In this document: positions 1 to 7,968 of the stretch, piece after piece
Layout: the number at the start of each line of letters is the position of its first letter
How positions within the stretch are numbered: the first letter of the stretch is position 1
Assembly (NCBI GenBank): GCA_050013795.1
Contig: JBEKEO010000109.1
Span: 1 to 9,643 of the forward strand
Reading direction: 5' to 3'
Length of the DNA stretch: 9,643 nucleotides
Source: CAWHOW01 sp050013795
Lineage (GTDB): Bacteria > Bacteroidota > Bacteroidia > Bacteroidales > CG2-30-32-10
Position numbers and translations under genes: made by a program
The notes under the pieces: generated by a model
The model's database searches: none
What the model saw: the letters and a program-made list of their open reading frames with translations, nothing else
What the model was told of the DNA's origin: nothing

Positions 1-897
1 CTGGCAGAAGAAGCCGAAAAGACTTGCAGGAAAGAAGGAGCTAAAGTGGAAGTAATGAATAAGCTGAAGATAGAAACTCTTAAAATGGGCGGATTGCTTG
101 GCGTTAACAGGGGAAGTATTGACCCTCCCACTTTTACCGTGATAGAATGGAAACCTGCAAAACACAGTAATAAGCATCCTTATATTTTTGTTGGTAAAGG
201 TGTTGTTTTCGATACAGGGGGCATTAACATAAAGACAGGTAATAATATGAGCGATATGAAGTGCGATATGGCAGGAGCTTCAGCGGTGATAGGGACTTTA
301 TTCGCCATTGCCAGAGCAAAACTTCCTGTTCATGTAATCGGATTAATCCCCGCAACGGATAATCGTCCTGATGGAAATGCGCAGGTTCCCGGTGATGTAA
401 TTACCATGTATGATGGAACTACTGTTGAGGTATTGAATACAGATGCTGAAGGAAGGCTTATTCTGGGGGATGCCCTTGCTTATGCAAAGAAATATAAGCC
501 CGAACTTGTTGTTGACCTTGCTACTCTTACAGGAGCCGCTCATGCTGCCGTTGGCAAGTATGCCATGGTGGCTATGGGAAGCAAATACAAAAATTTCATG
601 GAGGAGTTGAAAGAATCGGGGAACAATGTATGTGAAAGAATAGTGGAGTTTCCTTTATGGGACGATTATAAGGAATTGATAAAATCGGAAGTTGCCGATA
701 TTAAAAACATTGGCGGTTCATATGCCGGGGCTATTTCGGCAGGTAAGTTCCTTGAGTGTTTTACCGATTATCCGTGGATACATCTCGATATTGCAGGACC
801 TGCTTTTATGGATGCACGCGACAGTTACCGCGGACAAGGAGGCACCGGATGGGGAATACGAATTCTATTCGATTTCATCAAAGGAAAATGTAAATGA
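1..897 (+). CDS. Leucyl aminopeptidase, M17 family (5'-truncated by window edge)
   Basis: This is the catalytic C-terminal part of a cytoplasmic M17 aminopeptidase, which removes N-terminal residues from peptides with two metal ions. The frame is open from base 1, so the GTG at 46 and later ATGs are internal codons and the true start lies outside the window. The family signature NTDAEGRL is at 436-459. The usual metal and catalytic residues are visible: Lys at 196-198 in GKGVVFDTGG, Asp at 211-213, a second Lys just after (INIK), Asp at 265-267 (KCDMAGA), and Asp 442-444, Glu 448-450 and Arg in the signature. All expected active-site residues seem intact, so the enzyme is probably functional. 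The stop is TGA at 895-897. pdxA follows after 34 bases on the same strand. Family assignment is very secure. Whether the organism's name for it is pepA cannot be decided here. Confidence 0.95.
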   Translation: MAEEAEKTCRKEGAKVEVMNKLKIETLKMGGLLGVNRGSIDPPTFTVIEWKPAKHSNKHPYIFVGKGVVFDTGGINIKTGNNMSDMKCDMAGASAVIGTLFAIARAKLPVHVIGLIPATDNRPDGNAQVPGDVITMYDGTTVEVLNTDAEGRLILGDALAYAKKYKPELVVDLATLTGAAHAAVGKYAMVAMGSKYKNFMEELKESGNNVCERIVEFPLWDDYKELIKSEVADIKNIGGSYAGAISAGKFLECFTDYPWIHLDIAGPAFMDARDSYRGQGGTGWGIRILFDFIKGKCK

Positions 898-931
898 GAC
901 AAAATGATATATATTTAAATTTTTAACAAAA

Positions 932-2026
932 ATGACAAAACCAGAAACGGATGAACGTATAAAAGTAGGAATAACACAGGGCGATATAAATGGCATAGGT
1001 TATGAAGTAATTATTAAAACCCTTTCTAACCCGCGTATTTTAGAAATATGTACCCCTATTGTATATGGATCGTCAAAAGTTGCATCATATCACAGGAAAA
1101 CGCTGGATGTTTCAGAATTTAACCTGAACCTGGTAAGAAGTGCCGAATTTGCCGTTCATAAAAGAGCAAACATTACCAATGTGTTCGACAAAGAAGTGAA
1201 GATAGATATTGGCGTTTCAACAGAAATTGCAGGACAGTTATCTTTATTAGCGCTTGAAGCAGCCGTGAACGACCTTAAACACAACCGTATCGACGTGCTT
1301 GTTACCGCCCCGATAAATAAAAAGAATGTGCAATCCCCTAGTTTTAAATTTCCCGGACATACAGAATACCTTGCGTCTAAATTCGAAGCAAAGGACCACA
1401 TGATGCTTATGGTTAGTAACAATATAAGGATTGGTGTTGTTACCGGGCATGTTCCACTTAAAGATGTCCCTTCCTTAATTACGGAAAGTTTAATACTCAG
1501 CAAAATAAGGATACTTAATGAATCAATGAATAAAGATTTCAGCATTCGCAGGCCACGTATTGCTATCCTTGGACTAAATCCTCATGCAGGTGATAACGGA
1601 GTGTTGGGAATAGAAGAACAAAATATCATTATTCCTGCTGTAAATAAAGCAAAAGAGGAAGGCATTTTTGCATTCGGGCCTTTTGCAGCCGACGGATTCT
1701 TCGGCTCGTCATCATTTACTCATTTCGATGCAGTACTGGCTATGTATCACGATCAGGGATTAATTCCATTTAAATCACTTTCATTTGGATCAGGTGTTAA
1801 TTATACTGCCGGTCTTTCTATTATCCGGACTTCTCCCGCGCATGGCACGGCTTACGAACTTGCCGGTAAAAACGAAGCATCAGCCGATTCATTCAGGGAG
1901 GCTCTTTATCTTGCTATTGATATTTACCGGAACAGGAAGATGCATAAGGGTCTAACAACAAATCCATTAAAGATATCCGTTCAGGAAGAGGAACGTCCGG
2001 GCAGCGAACCTAAATTAATTTTATAA
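932..2026 (+). CDS. pdxA: 4-hydroxythreonine-4-phosphate dehydrogenase PdxA
   Basis: PdxA oxidises 4-phosphohydroxy-L-threonine with NAD(P); the product, after decarboxylation, is condensed by PdxJ to pyridoxine 5'-phosphate (DXP-dependent vitamin B6 pathway, cytoplasm). The 364-residue product is slightly longer than the E. coli enzyme. The three metal-binding histidines are H173 (GHVPL), H218 (NPHAGD) and H273 (MYHDQG). Their spacings of 45 and 55 match E. coli H166, H211 and H266 as I recall them. The substrate-phosphate motif GHTE is at H143-T144. The N-terminal glycine-rich motif reads GDINGIG rather than the proteobacterial GEPAGIG; I take this as lineage variation. The ATG at 932 follows an A-rich leader with no Shine-Dalgarno site, normal for Bacteroidota. 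The gene sits 34 bases after the aminopeptidase and only 6 bases before murF-alr, so co-transcription is likely. Confidence 0.96.
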   Translation: MTKPETDERIKVGITQGDINGIGYEVIIKTLSNPRILEICTPIVYGSSKVASYHRKTLDVSEFNLNLVRSAEFAVHKRANITNVFDKEVKIDIGVSTEIAGQLSLLALEAAVNDLKHNRIDVLVTAPINKKNVQSPSFKFPGHTEYLASKFEAKDHMMLMVSNNIRIGVVTGHVPLKDVPSLITESLILSKIRILNESMNKDFSIRRPRIAILGLNPHAGDNGVLGIEEQNIIIPAVNKAKEEGIFAFGPFAADGFFGSSSFTHFDAVLAMYHDQGLIPFKSLSFGSGVNYTAGLSIIRTSPAHGTAYELAGKNEASADSFREALYLAIDIYRNRKMHKGLTTNPLKISVQEEERPGSEPKLIL

Positions 2027-2032
2027 GCGATA

Positions 2033-4528
2033 ATGAACAGCATTTCAGGGTACACTATAAGCGAAATTGCAAAAATAATTAAGGGGGAATTTATTTCTTC
2101 CCCTTTGCCTGATATGCCTGTTAAGCTACTGTTAATTGATAGTCGCAAACTGATTACGCCAGAGAATTCTGTTTTTTTCGCTTTGATTACAAAACGTAAC
2201 AACGGGCATAAATACATTGAAGAACTTTACGAAAAAGGGGTAAGAAATTTTGTAGTTTCTGAACCACAGTCTATATCCGAACAACTAAAAGAAGCTAATT
2301 TCATTAAAGTTAAAAATACACTCACAGCATTACAAACACTCAGTGCTTTCCATAGAAAAAAATTTGCCATTCCTGTTATCGGGATAACTGGAAGCAATGG
2401 TAAAACAATAGTCAAAGAATGGTTGTTCCAGCTGATGTGCGATGATAAAAAGATTATTCGTAGCCCGAAAAGTTATAACTCCCAGATAGGTGTTCCGCTT
2501 TCAGTCTGGCAAATGGAACCTGATTATCGGCTTGCAATTTTCGAAGCAGGTATATCTGAAACTGATGAAATGGATAAACTGCAAGCCATTATCCAGCCCA
2601 CCATTGGTATTTTTACTAATATAGGACAGGCGCATAATGAGAACTTTATTCATACTAACCAGAAAATAGCTGAAAAGCTGAAACTCTTTACTAAGGTCGA
2701 TACCCTAATTTATTGCGCAGATTATCTTGAAATTAAGGAAAGGCTGCTGCAAACTGAAAACTTGAAAAGTATCAATACATTCTCATGGAGTTATAAATCG
2801 AATGCCGATCTTGTTATAAAAAAGGTTACACGGCAAAATCACCATACCATGATAGAAGCCGTTTATAAAAACCAGAAGTTGCAGGTCACCATTCCTTTTA
2901 CAGATGAGGCATCTATAGAAAATGCACTTCATTGCTGGGCAACCATGCTATATTTAGGATATGATAATGAATACATTGCTCTTAGGATGTTGAACCTTTC
3001 ATCAGTGGCACTCCGGCTTGAACTGAAAGAAGGGATCAACAACTGTTCCATTATCAACGATAGTTATAATTCTGATATTAATTCATTAAATATCGCTATT
3101 GATTTCCTAAACCAGCAAAACCAACACAGGAAGAAAACCATTATCCTTTCCGATATATTACAAAGCGGACGTGATGAGGATGATCTTTATGGCGAAGTAG
3201 CCGCCATGATTTCTGAAAAAAAAATCAACCGCTTAATTGGTATCGGAAAAGCTATCGGCCGGCAAAAAGAAAAATTTCTCATCGAGAAAACTTTTTATGA
3301 TTCTACGTCTGATTTTGTTAAAGATTTCCCTTTTTCTGAATTTCACGATGAAACTATTCTTCTGAAAGGAGCCCGAATCTTCAAATTTGAGAAAATAGGG
3401 AAAACATTGCAACAAAAAGCGCATGAAACTGTTCTTGAAATTAATTTGAACAGCCTTATTCATAATCTTAATTATTATCGTAGCATATTACAGCCAGATA
3501 CCAAGGTGATGGCAATGGTAAAAGCCTTTTCGTATGGAAGTGGTAGCTACGAAATTGCAAACGTATTTCAGTATCACCAAGTAGATTATTTATCGGTAGC
3601 GTATGCTGATGAAGGTATTGAGCTTCGAAAAGCAGGAATAACCATGCCTATTATGGTAATGAACCCAGAAGAACAGAGCTTTGATGCCATGCTTAAATAT
3701 AACCTCGAGGCAGAGATATACAATTTTAGGATACTGGGGTTTTATGAAGAAGCACTTTTGAGAAACTTCAAGGATACTGTTAAAAAAGGGAATGTTCACA
3801 TTAAGCTTGATACAGGAATGCACCGACTGGGATTTGAAAAAAATGATATTCACGAGCTGGCTGAACGCTTAAAGAAAAACCCTAATCTTAATGTTGTATC
3901 TGTTTTCTCACATCTGGCAGCCAGCGAAGATATCGGGCAGGATGACTTTACGCGAAATCAGATTAATGCTTTATGTGAAATGAGCGAAATTATTCAAAAG
4001 CAACTTGGCTATCCCATAATACGACATATATTAAATTCAGCAGGTATTACACGTTTCCGTGATGCTCAATTTGAAATGGTGCGGATTGGCATAGGCTTAT
4101 ATGGAATTGCTACCAACGAACAAGAACAAGCCCTTCTTCAAAACGTAAGTACACTTAAAACTATTATTTCACAAATAAAACAAATACCAAAAGGAGAAAG
4201 CATAGGTTATGGCAGGAAATGGATAGCTCCGAAGAACACATGTGTAGCTACCGTTCCCATCGGTTATGCCGACGGTCTTAGTCGGAAACTGGGCAACGGA
4301 AAAGGAAAACTATTTATTAACGGGCACTATGCAAACATTATCGGTAATATATGTATGGATATGTGTATGTTGGATATTACCGATATTCCTGCAAATGAGG
4401 GCGATGATGTGATCGTTTTTGGGAACGAGGTTCCTATTACCCAGTTCGCTTCTGATATGGAAACTATTCCTTATGAAGTGCTGACAAGTATTTCCCACAG
4501 GGTGAAAAGAATATATTACCAGGAATAA
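2033..4528 (+). CDS. murF-alr: Bifunctional MurF ligase / alanine racemase fusion
   Basis: One 831-residue protein joins two cell-wall enzymes. Residues 1 to about 455 are MurF, which adds D-Ala-D-Ala to the UDP-MurNAc-tripeptide using ATP. The Mur-ligase P-loop GITGSNGKT is at 117-125 with Lys124; FTNIGQAH and NDSYNSD follow as expected for the central and C-terminal domains. Residues from about 465 to the end are a full-length alanine racemase, which needs PLP: the PLP lysine is K497 in MVKAFSYG, R684 lies in MVRIGIGLYG near the pyridine ring, and the catalytic tyrosine is Y726 in SIGYGRKW. Both halves look complete and keep their key residues. The linker is short, about 10 residues. This fusion is annotated in other Bacteroidota, so it is not an assembly artefact. 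The gene starts 6 bases after pdxA, whose pathway supplies the PLP used by the racemase half. It ends 21 bases from a convergent gene. Confidence 0.96.
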   Translation: MNSISGYTISEIAKIIKGEFISSPLPDMPVKLLLIDSRKLITPENSVFFALITKRNNGHKYIEELYEKGVRNFVVSEPQSISEQLKEANFIKVKNTLTALQTLSAFHRKKFAIPVIGITGSNGKTIVKEWLFQLMCDDKKIIRSPKSYNSQIGVPLSVWQMEPDYRLAIFEAGISETDEMDKLQAIIQPTIGIFTNIGQAHNENFIHTNQKIAEKLKLFTKVDTLIYCADYLEIKERLLQTENLKSINTFSWSYKSNADLVIKKVTRQNHHTMIEAVYKNQKLQVTIPFTDEASIENALHCWATMLYLGYDNEYIALRMLNLSSVALRLELKEGINNCSIINDSYNSDINSLNIAIDFLNQQNQHRKKTIILSDILQSGRDEDDLYGEVAAMISEKKINRLIGIGKAIGRQKEKFLIEKTFYDSTSDFVKDFPFSEFHDETILLKGARIFKFEKIGKTLQQKAHETVLEINLNSLIHNLNYYRSILQPDTKVMAMVKAFSYGSGSYEIANVFQYHQVDYLSVAYADEGIELRKAGITMPIMVMNPEEQSFDAMLKYNLEAEIYNFRILGFYEEALLRNFKDTVKKGNVHIKLDTGMHRLGFEKNDIHELAERLKKNPNLNVVSVFSHLAASEDIGQDDFTRNQINALCEMSEIIQKQLGYPIIRHILNSAGITRFRDAQFEMVRIGIGLYGIATNEQEQALLQNVSTLKTIISQIKQIPKGESIGYGRKWIAPKNTCVATVPIGYADGLSRKLGNGKGKLFINGHYANIIGNICMDMCMLDITDIPANEGDDVIVFGNEVPITQFASDMETIPYEVLTSISHRVKRIYYQE

Positions 4529-4549
4529 AAAATCTTTAATAGTTTAAAT

Positions 4550-4744
4550 CTACTTTGCTAAATATTTTGAGAATTTATCATCTATATGATGGTTGAACCA
4601 TTTATCGATGACTGATTTCTTAAACCGCCATTCTTTGCCTAGTTTGGCGGCAGGAATTTTCCCATCCTGTGCCCATGTATAAATAGTTTGCGGTTTCAGC
4701 TTTAAATATTTAGCCACTTCTTCAAGCGTCATAATCTCTTCCAT
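4550..4744 (-). CDS. Small excisionase/MerR-type helix-turn-helix DNA-binding protein
   Basis: This 64-residue protein is almost entirely one winged-helix DNA-binding domain of the excisionase-like (HTH_17) type. MTLEEVAKYLKLKPQTIYTW forms the helix-turn-helix (residues 5-24), and GKIPAAKLGKEWRF is the usual wing with its basic residues, followed by a helix (VIDKWF) and a short charged tail. The name 'excisionase family' describes the fold only: no integrase, attachment site or phage gene is visible, so a small transcription regulator is more likely. Translation may start at M1 (4744) or M5 (4732), since the domain begins at M5. The gene lies 14 bases downstream of the membrane-protein gene on the same strand, so the two probably share the promoter near 5544-5574. 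Its target is unknown; the repeats in front of the shared promoter are a possible site, which is only inference. Confidence 0.85.
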   Translation of the reverse strand: MEEIMTLEEVAKYLKLKPQTIYTWAQDGKIPAAKLGKEWRFKKSVIDKWFNHHIDDKFSKYLAK

Positions 4745-4758
4745 AATCTATAAATATT

Positions 4759-5520
4759 TTAATGCTGAACTGTATCGAATTTAATTATCGTTTTTGTACT
4801 TTTATTTGCAGGTTTTAAAGTATCCACCTGCTTATCTTTGTTCGATGCTAGTTGTTGAACCGAATATATAATTGCAGTGTAGAAATTTCCCTCATACTTC
4901 CTGAATAATTTAAAATCCTCGTTCTTCTCACATAAAAATGGTCTTAAATTCCATGATAACTGTATACCCACAAAAGCAAGGATAATGATCCATATTTTAA
5001 ATATGGTAACTCCTATTTGAGGGTATATGACCTTTTTCTCACATGCATATTTCAGCGCTTCCACCATCAGCCTTAACCCAAAGATACCTGAAAAAACAAA
5101 GATGGCGACATGAAGTAATTGCAGAAAGTGGTAATTGCCACCTGTCAGCTGGAAAAAAATCACTATAGGGGTAAATGAAATCAATATGGTACTCATCAAT
5201 ACCATCCCGCTCATAACTATAATGATCATTTGCCGGACATTCATTTTTGAACCCAGTACCTGCTGAATAATGAAAAAAGACGGGAAACAAATTACAATAG
5301 TGAAAAGGAACAGGGCTATCACCTTTACGCCAGCGACAATTGATTGCAGTAAGCTATGATAACTGCCCATTACAATTCCATATATGAATGCAAAAGCACA
5401 AATTGTGATAACCTGGTAAAAGATTAAATTGTTCGATTGCTTTTTGTCGATGTTGTCGAAATAAGAATCTTTGTTCTGGAAGATATTGAAGACTTCCTTT
5501 ATTCCCTTTGATGTTTTCAT
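4759..5520 (-). CDS. Multi-pass inner-membrane protein of unknown function
   Basis: I do not recognise a characterised family. The 253-residue protein has a soluble N-terminus (1-30, with a DSYFDNID segment), then hydrophobic stretches at about 32-53, 57-89, 98-124, 132-156 and 171-190, giving roughly five membrane spans. A C-terminal soluble tail follows (191-253). The segment just after the last span is distinctive: LSWNLRPF (188-195), then FRKYEGNFY (206-214), which looks like a conserved motif of a family rather than random tail. There is no cleavable signal peptide and no obvious catalytic or transporter motif. The start ATG at 5518-5520 lies about 17-20 bases after the predicted transcription start. 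It is the first gene of a likely two-gene unit with the helix-turn-helix gene 14 bases downstream. The general layout resembles Yip1-like membrane proteins, but I would not assign that. It is clearly a real gene; the function is open. Confidence 0.8.
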   Translation of the reverse strand: MKTSKGIKEVFNIFQNKDSYFDNIDKKQSNNLIFYQVITICAFAFIYGIVMGSYHSLLQSIVAGVKVIALFLFTIVICFPSFFIIQQVLGSKMNVRQMIIIVMSGMVLMSTILISFTPIVIFFQLTGGNYHFLQLLHVAIFVFSGIFGLRLMVEALKYACEKKVIYPQIGVTIFKIWIIILAFVGIQLSWNLRPFLCEKNEDFKLFRKYEGNFYTAIIYSVQQLASNKDKQVDTLKPANKSTKTIIKFDTVQH

Positions 5521-5543
5521 AGCTTATAGGATTTAAATTTCAG

Positions 5544-5574
5544 CAAAGATAATAAATATTTTCTTGTTTGTCAA
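5544..5574 (-). promoter_or_regulatory. Bacteroidota-type sigma promoter for the membrane protein/HTH pair
   Basis: On the - strand the sequence reads TTG (5574-5572), 20 bases, then TATCTTTG (5551-5544). This matches the known Bacteroidota primary-sigma consensus of a TTG/TTTG -33 element about 19-20 bases before a TAnnTTTG -7 element. Transcription would begin near 5537, leaving a leader of about 17-20 bases before the ATG at 5520. The -33 element lies inside the second unit of a 10-base repeat array, so a protein bound there could compete with or aid RNA polymerase. Confidence 0.75.
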
Positions 5575-5600
5575 TGTTTGTTATTGTTTGTTGCTGTTTA
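5561..5600. repeat. Four imperfect 10-base direct repeats over the promoter
   Basis: Four consecutive 10-base units share T at position 1 and TGTTT at positions 5-9: ttcttgtttg, tcaatgtttg, ttattgtttg and ttgctgttta. The blocks on either side do not fit the pattern. On the - strand the core reads YAAACA every 10 bases. The array covers the -33 element, part of the spacer and about 25 bases upstream. A one-turn spacing places every core on the same DNA face, as in regulator sites. A slipped low-complexity tract is the alternative. Confidence 0.6.
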
Positions 5601-5639
5601 ATATTAAATTATTAAAATAAATAAAAGCGAAACACAATA

Positions 5640-5676
5640 CAAATAAAAAGCCCCGAACCTTATTGTTCAGGGCTTT
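5640..5676 (-). terminator. Rho-independent terminator of the S46 peptidase gene
   Basis: On the + strand AAAGCCC (5647-5653) pairs with GGGCTTT (5670-5676) and GAAC (5655-5658) with GTTC (5665-5668), leaving one C-A mismatch and the loop CTTATT. Read on the - strand the stem is followed by a T-rich run (CTTTTTATTT), and the hairpin lies about 28 bases after the TAA at 5704-5706, so it ends that gene. In the + direction the stem is followed by AAGAGG, so termination that way would be weak. It separates the peptidase from the membrane protein unit. Confidence 0.85.
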
Positions 5677-5703
5677 AAGAGGTTTATTATTATAATTTAA
5701 AAT

Positions 5704-7872
5704 TTATTGTATCAGAGTTAATTCATTAATAAGATTCTTTGCTCCGGCATATTTATCAATCATGAACAGCACATAACGAATATCAACGACAATGGTTCTT
5801 TGCAATTCGGGTTCATAATCAATATCTCCGCTCATTGCCTCCCAGTTTCCGTCAAATGCAAGTCCTATCAGTTGTCCGTCGCCGTTTATGACAGGACTTC
5901 CTGAATTTCCGCCTGAAATATCAAGATTAGCAATAAAGCAAACATCCATTTTACCATCAGTTCCGGCATACCTGCCATAATCTTTACTTTTCCATAATTC
6001 CTTCAGCCTTTTCGGAACGATAAATTCCTCGCTTGTTGAATCTTCTTTTTGCATAACACCATCAAGTGTTGTAAAATAGTCGTAGTGAACAGCATCAGCA
6101 GGATAATAATCGCACACTTTACCATAACTCATGCGCATGGTGGAATTGGCATTCGGATAATATTTTTTATTTGCATTCATTTCTCTTAATCCTGCAACAT
6201 ATAAACGGTCACCTTTCTCTATTTTTTCATCCACATCCTTTAGTGAACTATAGATATTCATATAAGCTTTTATCATCGATTTCATTGTTTGAAACACCAG
6301 ATCCTTATCCAATACTTTAAAGGACGGTTTAGCAAGAAAAGCATATAATTTTGTTGAATCAACAAAAATAGATTTGCTGAAAACAGCATCGGCAAACTTA
6401 TTAAAATCACTATGGTATTTCTTTATCACGACATCGTTAAATATTGAAGGGTATTGATCTTTAGGCACATCGTTAAAATACATTTTCAACATTTCAGTAA
6501 ATAATTTTTTGTCGCAAGGTTGATAGTAATCCTTAAAAAAATCTTTTGCTTTTTCTTTAAGCTCTGAAGCCGTTGCTTTAATAGCATCGTCTTTTCCGTC
6601 TGGGCTTTTTAAATTTCCATACAAATCGAAAGCACCATATGCAAAATAAATAATTTCCGGACCCTGGAATGCAGCTTCTTCAAGATATTTCATCGAAAGG
6701 TTGTAATTTTTCTTTTTATCATAACCGTCAGCAATATCGCTCAAGGCAGATCCGTATTTTTCTTTGCGTGCAGCATCGGCATTCACCCATTTGGTAAATT
6801 CTGCTTCCTGCTCCTGTTTTTTTTCATACACATCAAGCCGCTTCAACCCTTTGGTCTGCCCGATAAAGTATTTCCAGTAATTGCTCGATTCAGCATATTT
6901 GGCAGCATATTCAAGTTTTATTTTAGGATTGGAATCCATATAATCCTTCATGATGGAAAGTTTTTTGTCCCTGATTTTCACTGTATATGGATTTGATTGT
7001 TCAACGGCAAGTTTCACTCCATACGAAGTAAGGAAACGATCGGTACGACCAGGATAACCAAATACCATTGCAAAGTCATTTTTCTTCACTCCCTTCAAGG
7101 AAATGGGTAACGAATATTTTGGTTTAAGTGGAATGTTCTTTTCGTTGTATTCTGCCGGTGAGCCATCTGGAGCGGTATAAATTCGAAAAATAGAAAAATC
7201 ACCTGTATGGCGCGGCCACATCCAGTTGTCAGTATCACCGCCATATTTCCCAACAGATGAAGGAGGAGCGCCAACAAGTCGCACATCTTTGTAAGTCTGG
7301 TAAACAAAAAGATAATATTCGTTTCCTTCAAAAAAGCTTTTTACCGAAGCATCATATTTCCCTTTTTCAGATGCTTCTTTTTCTATTTTAGCTGATGCTT
7401 CTTCGATTTTTGATTTACGCGTAGCTTCATCCATATCATCCTTCACCTTCGCAAGGACTTTAGCGGTGACATCATCCATGCGGACAAGAAAAGAGGCTGT
7501 TAAATCCTTATTGGATAATTCTTCTTTCTTATTCATTGCCCAGAAACCATTGGTCAGATAATCATGTTCTATAGTGCTATGTGCCTGTATGGATTCATAC
7601 CCGCAATGGTGGTTTGTAAATAAAAGTCCTTCGTTTGAAACGACTTCTGCCGTGCAGAAAAATCCAAGTGATACAACAGCATCTTTAAGGCACGAATGAT
7701 TTACGCTATATATTTCATCAGATGTAAGGTGCAAGCCCATCTTCTGCATATCAACATAATTAAGGCGGTCAATGAACATTGGCAACCACATCCCCTCATC
7801 AGGCACCGCGGCATATCCTTTAAATCCAAGAGCTATGGTGGTAATCAATACATAAAAAAACTTTTTACTCAT
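5704..7872 (-). CDS. S46 family dipeptidyl-peptidase, DPP7-type (exported)
   Basis: S46 serine peptidases release dipeptides from peptide N-termini, usually in the periplasm or at the outer membrane. I choose the ATG at 7872 (722 residues), because it starts a clean signal peptide (MSKKFFYVLITTIALGFKGY, cleavage near AA|VPDE); the in-frame ATG at 7917 would add 15 residues ahead of it. Counted from 7917, the triad is H104 (TNHHCGY), probably D240 (RHTGDFSIF), and S672 (GNSGSPV, 5902-5904). N231-W232 sit in the segment that binds the substrate N-terminus. Between these lies the long helical domain typical of S46. Eighteen residues after the serine is Gly690 (FDGNWE). In published work Gly at this place marks DPP7 (hydrophobic P1) and Arg or Ser marks DPP11 (acidic P1), so this looks like DPP7. 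A terminator follows the stop; a -7 element lies upstream. Confidence 0.93.
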   Translation of the reverse strand: MSKKFFYVLITTIALGFKGYAAVPDEGMWLPMFIDRLNYVDMQKMGLHLTSDEIYSVNHSCLKDAVVSLGFFCTAEVVSNEGLLFTNHHCGYESIQAHSTIEHDYLTNGFWAMNKKEELSNKDLTASFLVRMDDVTAKVLAKVKDDMDEATRKSKIEEASAKIEKEASEKGKYDASVKSFFEGNEYYLFVYQTYKDVRLVGAPPSSVGKYGGDTDNWMWPRHTGDFSIFRIYTAPDGSPAEYNEKNIPLKPKYSLPISLKGVKKNDFAMVFGYPGRTDRFLTSYGVKLAVEQSNPYTVKIRDKKLSIMKDYMDSNPKIKLEYAAKYAESSNYWKYFIGQTKGLKRLDVYEKKQEQEAEFTKWVNADAARKEKYGSALSDIADGYDKKKNYNLSMKYLEEAAFQGPEIIYFAYGAFDLYGNLKSPDGKDDAIKATASELKEKAKDFFKDYYQPCDKKLFTEMLKMYFNDVPKDQYPSIFNDVVIKKYHSDFNKFADAVFSKSIFVDSTKLYAFLAKPSFKVLDKDLVFQTMKSMIKAYMNIYSSLKDVDEKIEKGDRLYVAGLREMNANKKYYPNANSTMRMSYGKVCDYYPADAVHYDYFTTLDGVMQKEDSTSEEFIVPKRLKELWKSKDYGRYAGTDGKMDVCFIANLDISGGNSGSPVINGDGQLIGLAFDGNWEAMSGDIDYEPELQRTIVVDIRYVLFMIDKYAGAKNLINELTLIQ

Positions 7873-7968
7873 AATTCTTTTACTTTTTAAGGTATTCGTG
7901 AATACTTTGTATTTCATAAAACAGATAATTATTATTTAAATATTAGAAATTACAGAAATAAAACAGAG

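Noticed and set aside
46..60. GTG at 46 (or ATG at 55) as start of the M17 aminopeptidase
   Set aside because: The frame is open back to base 1 with family-like sequence (LAEEAEKTCRKEG), and the product would lack the N-terminal domain, so the gene simply runs in from outside the window.
932..1000. Altered PdxA glycine motif (GDINGIG) as a sign of lost function
   Set aside because: All three metal histidines and the GHTE motif are kept with E. coli-like spacing, and I recall the same motif in other Bacteroidota PdxA proteins.
1156..1545. A 129-codon open frame on the - strand inside pdxA, and similar antisense frames inside murF-alr and the S46 gene
   Set aside because: They lie wholly opposite well-conserved enzyme genes, show no recognisable domain and have no promoter; they look like shadows of the real coding frames.
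2033..4528. The MurF-racemase fusion as a novel architecture or assembly error
   Set aside because: The same fusion is annotated in other Bacteroidota, both halves are full length, and the frame is continuous across the junction.
4550..4744. The HTH protein as a phage or transposon excisionase
   Set aside because: There is no integrase, recombinase, attachment repeat or tRNA nearby, and the gene sits in a normal two-gene unit, so the fold name should not be read as function.
5647..5676. The hairpin as a two-way terminator that also acts on + strand transcription
   Set aside because: The + strand side is followed by AAGAGG rather than a T run, and no + strand gene ends nearby; it fits only the - strand peptidase gene.
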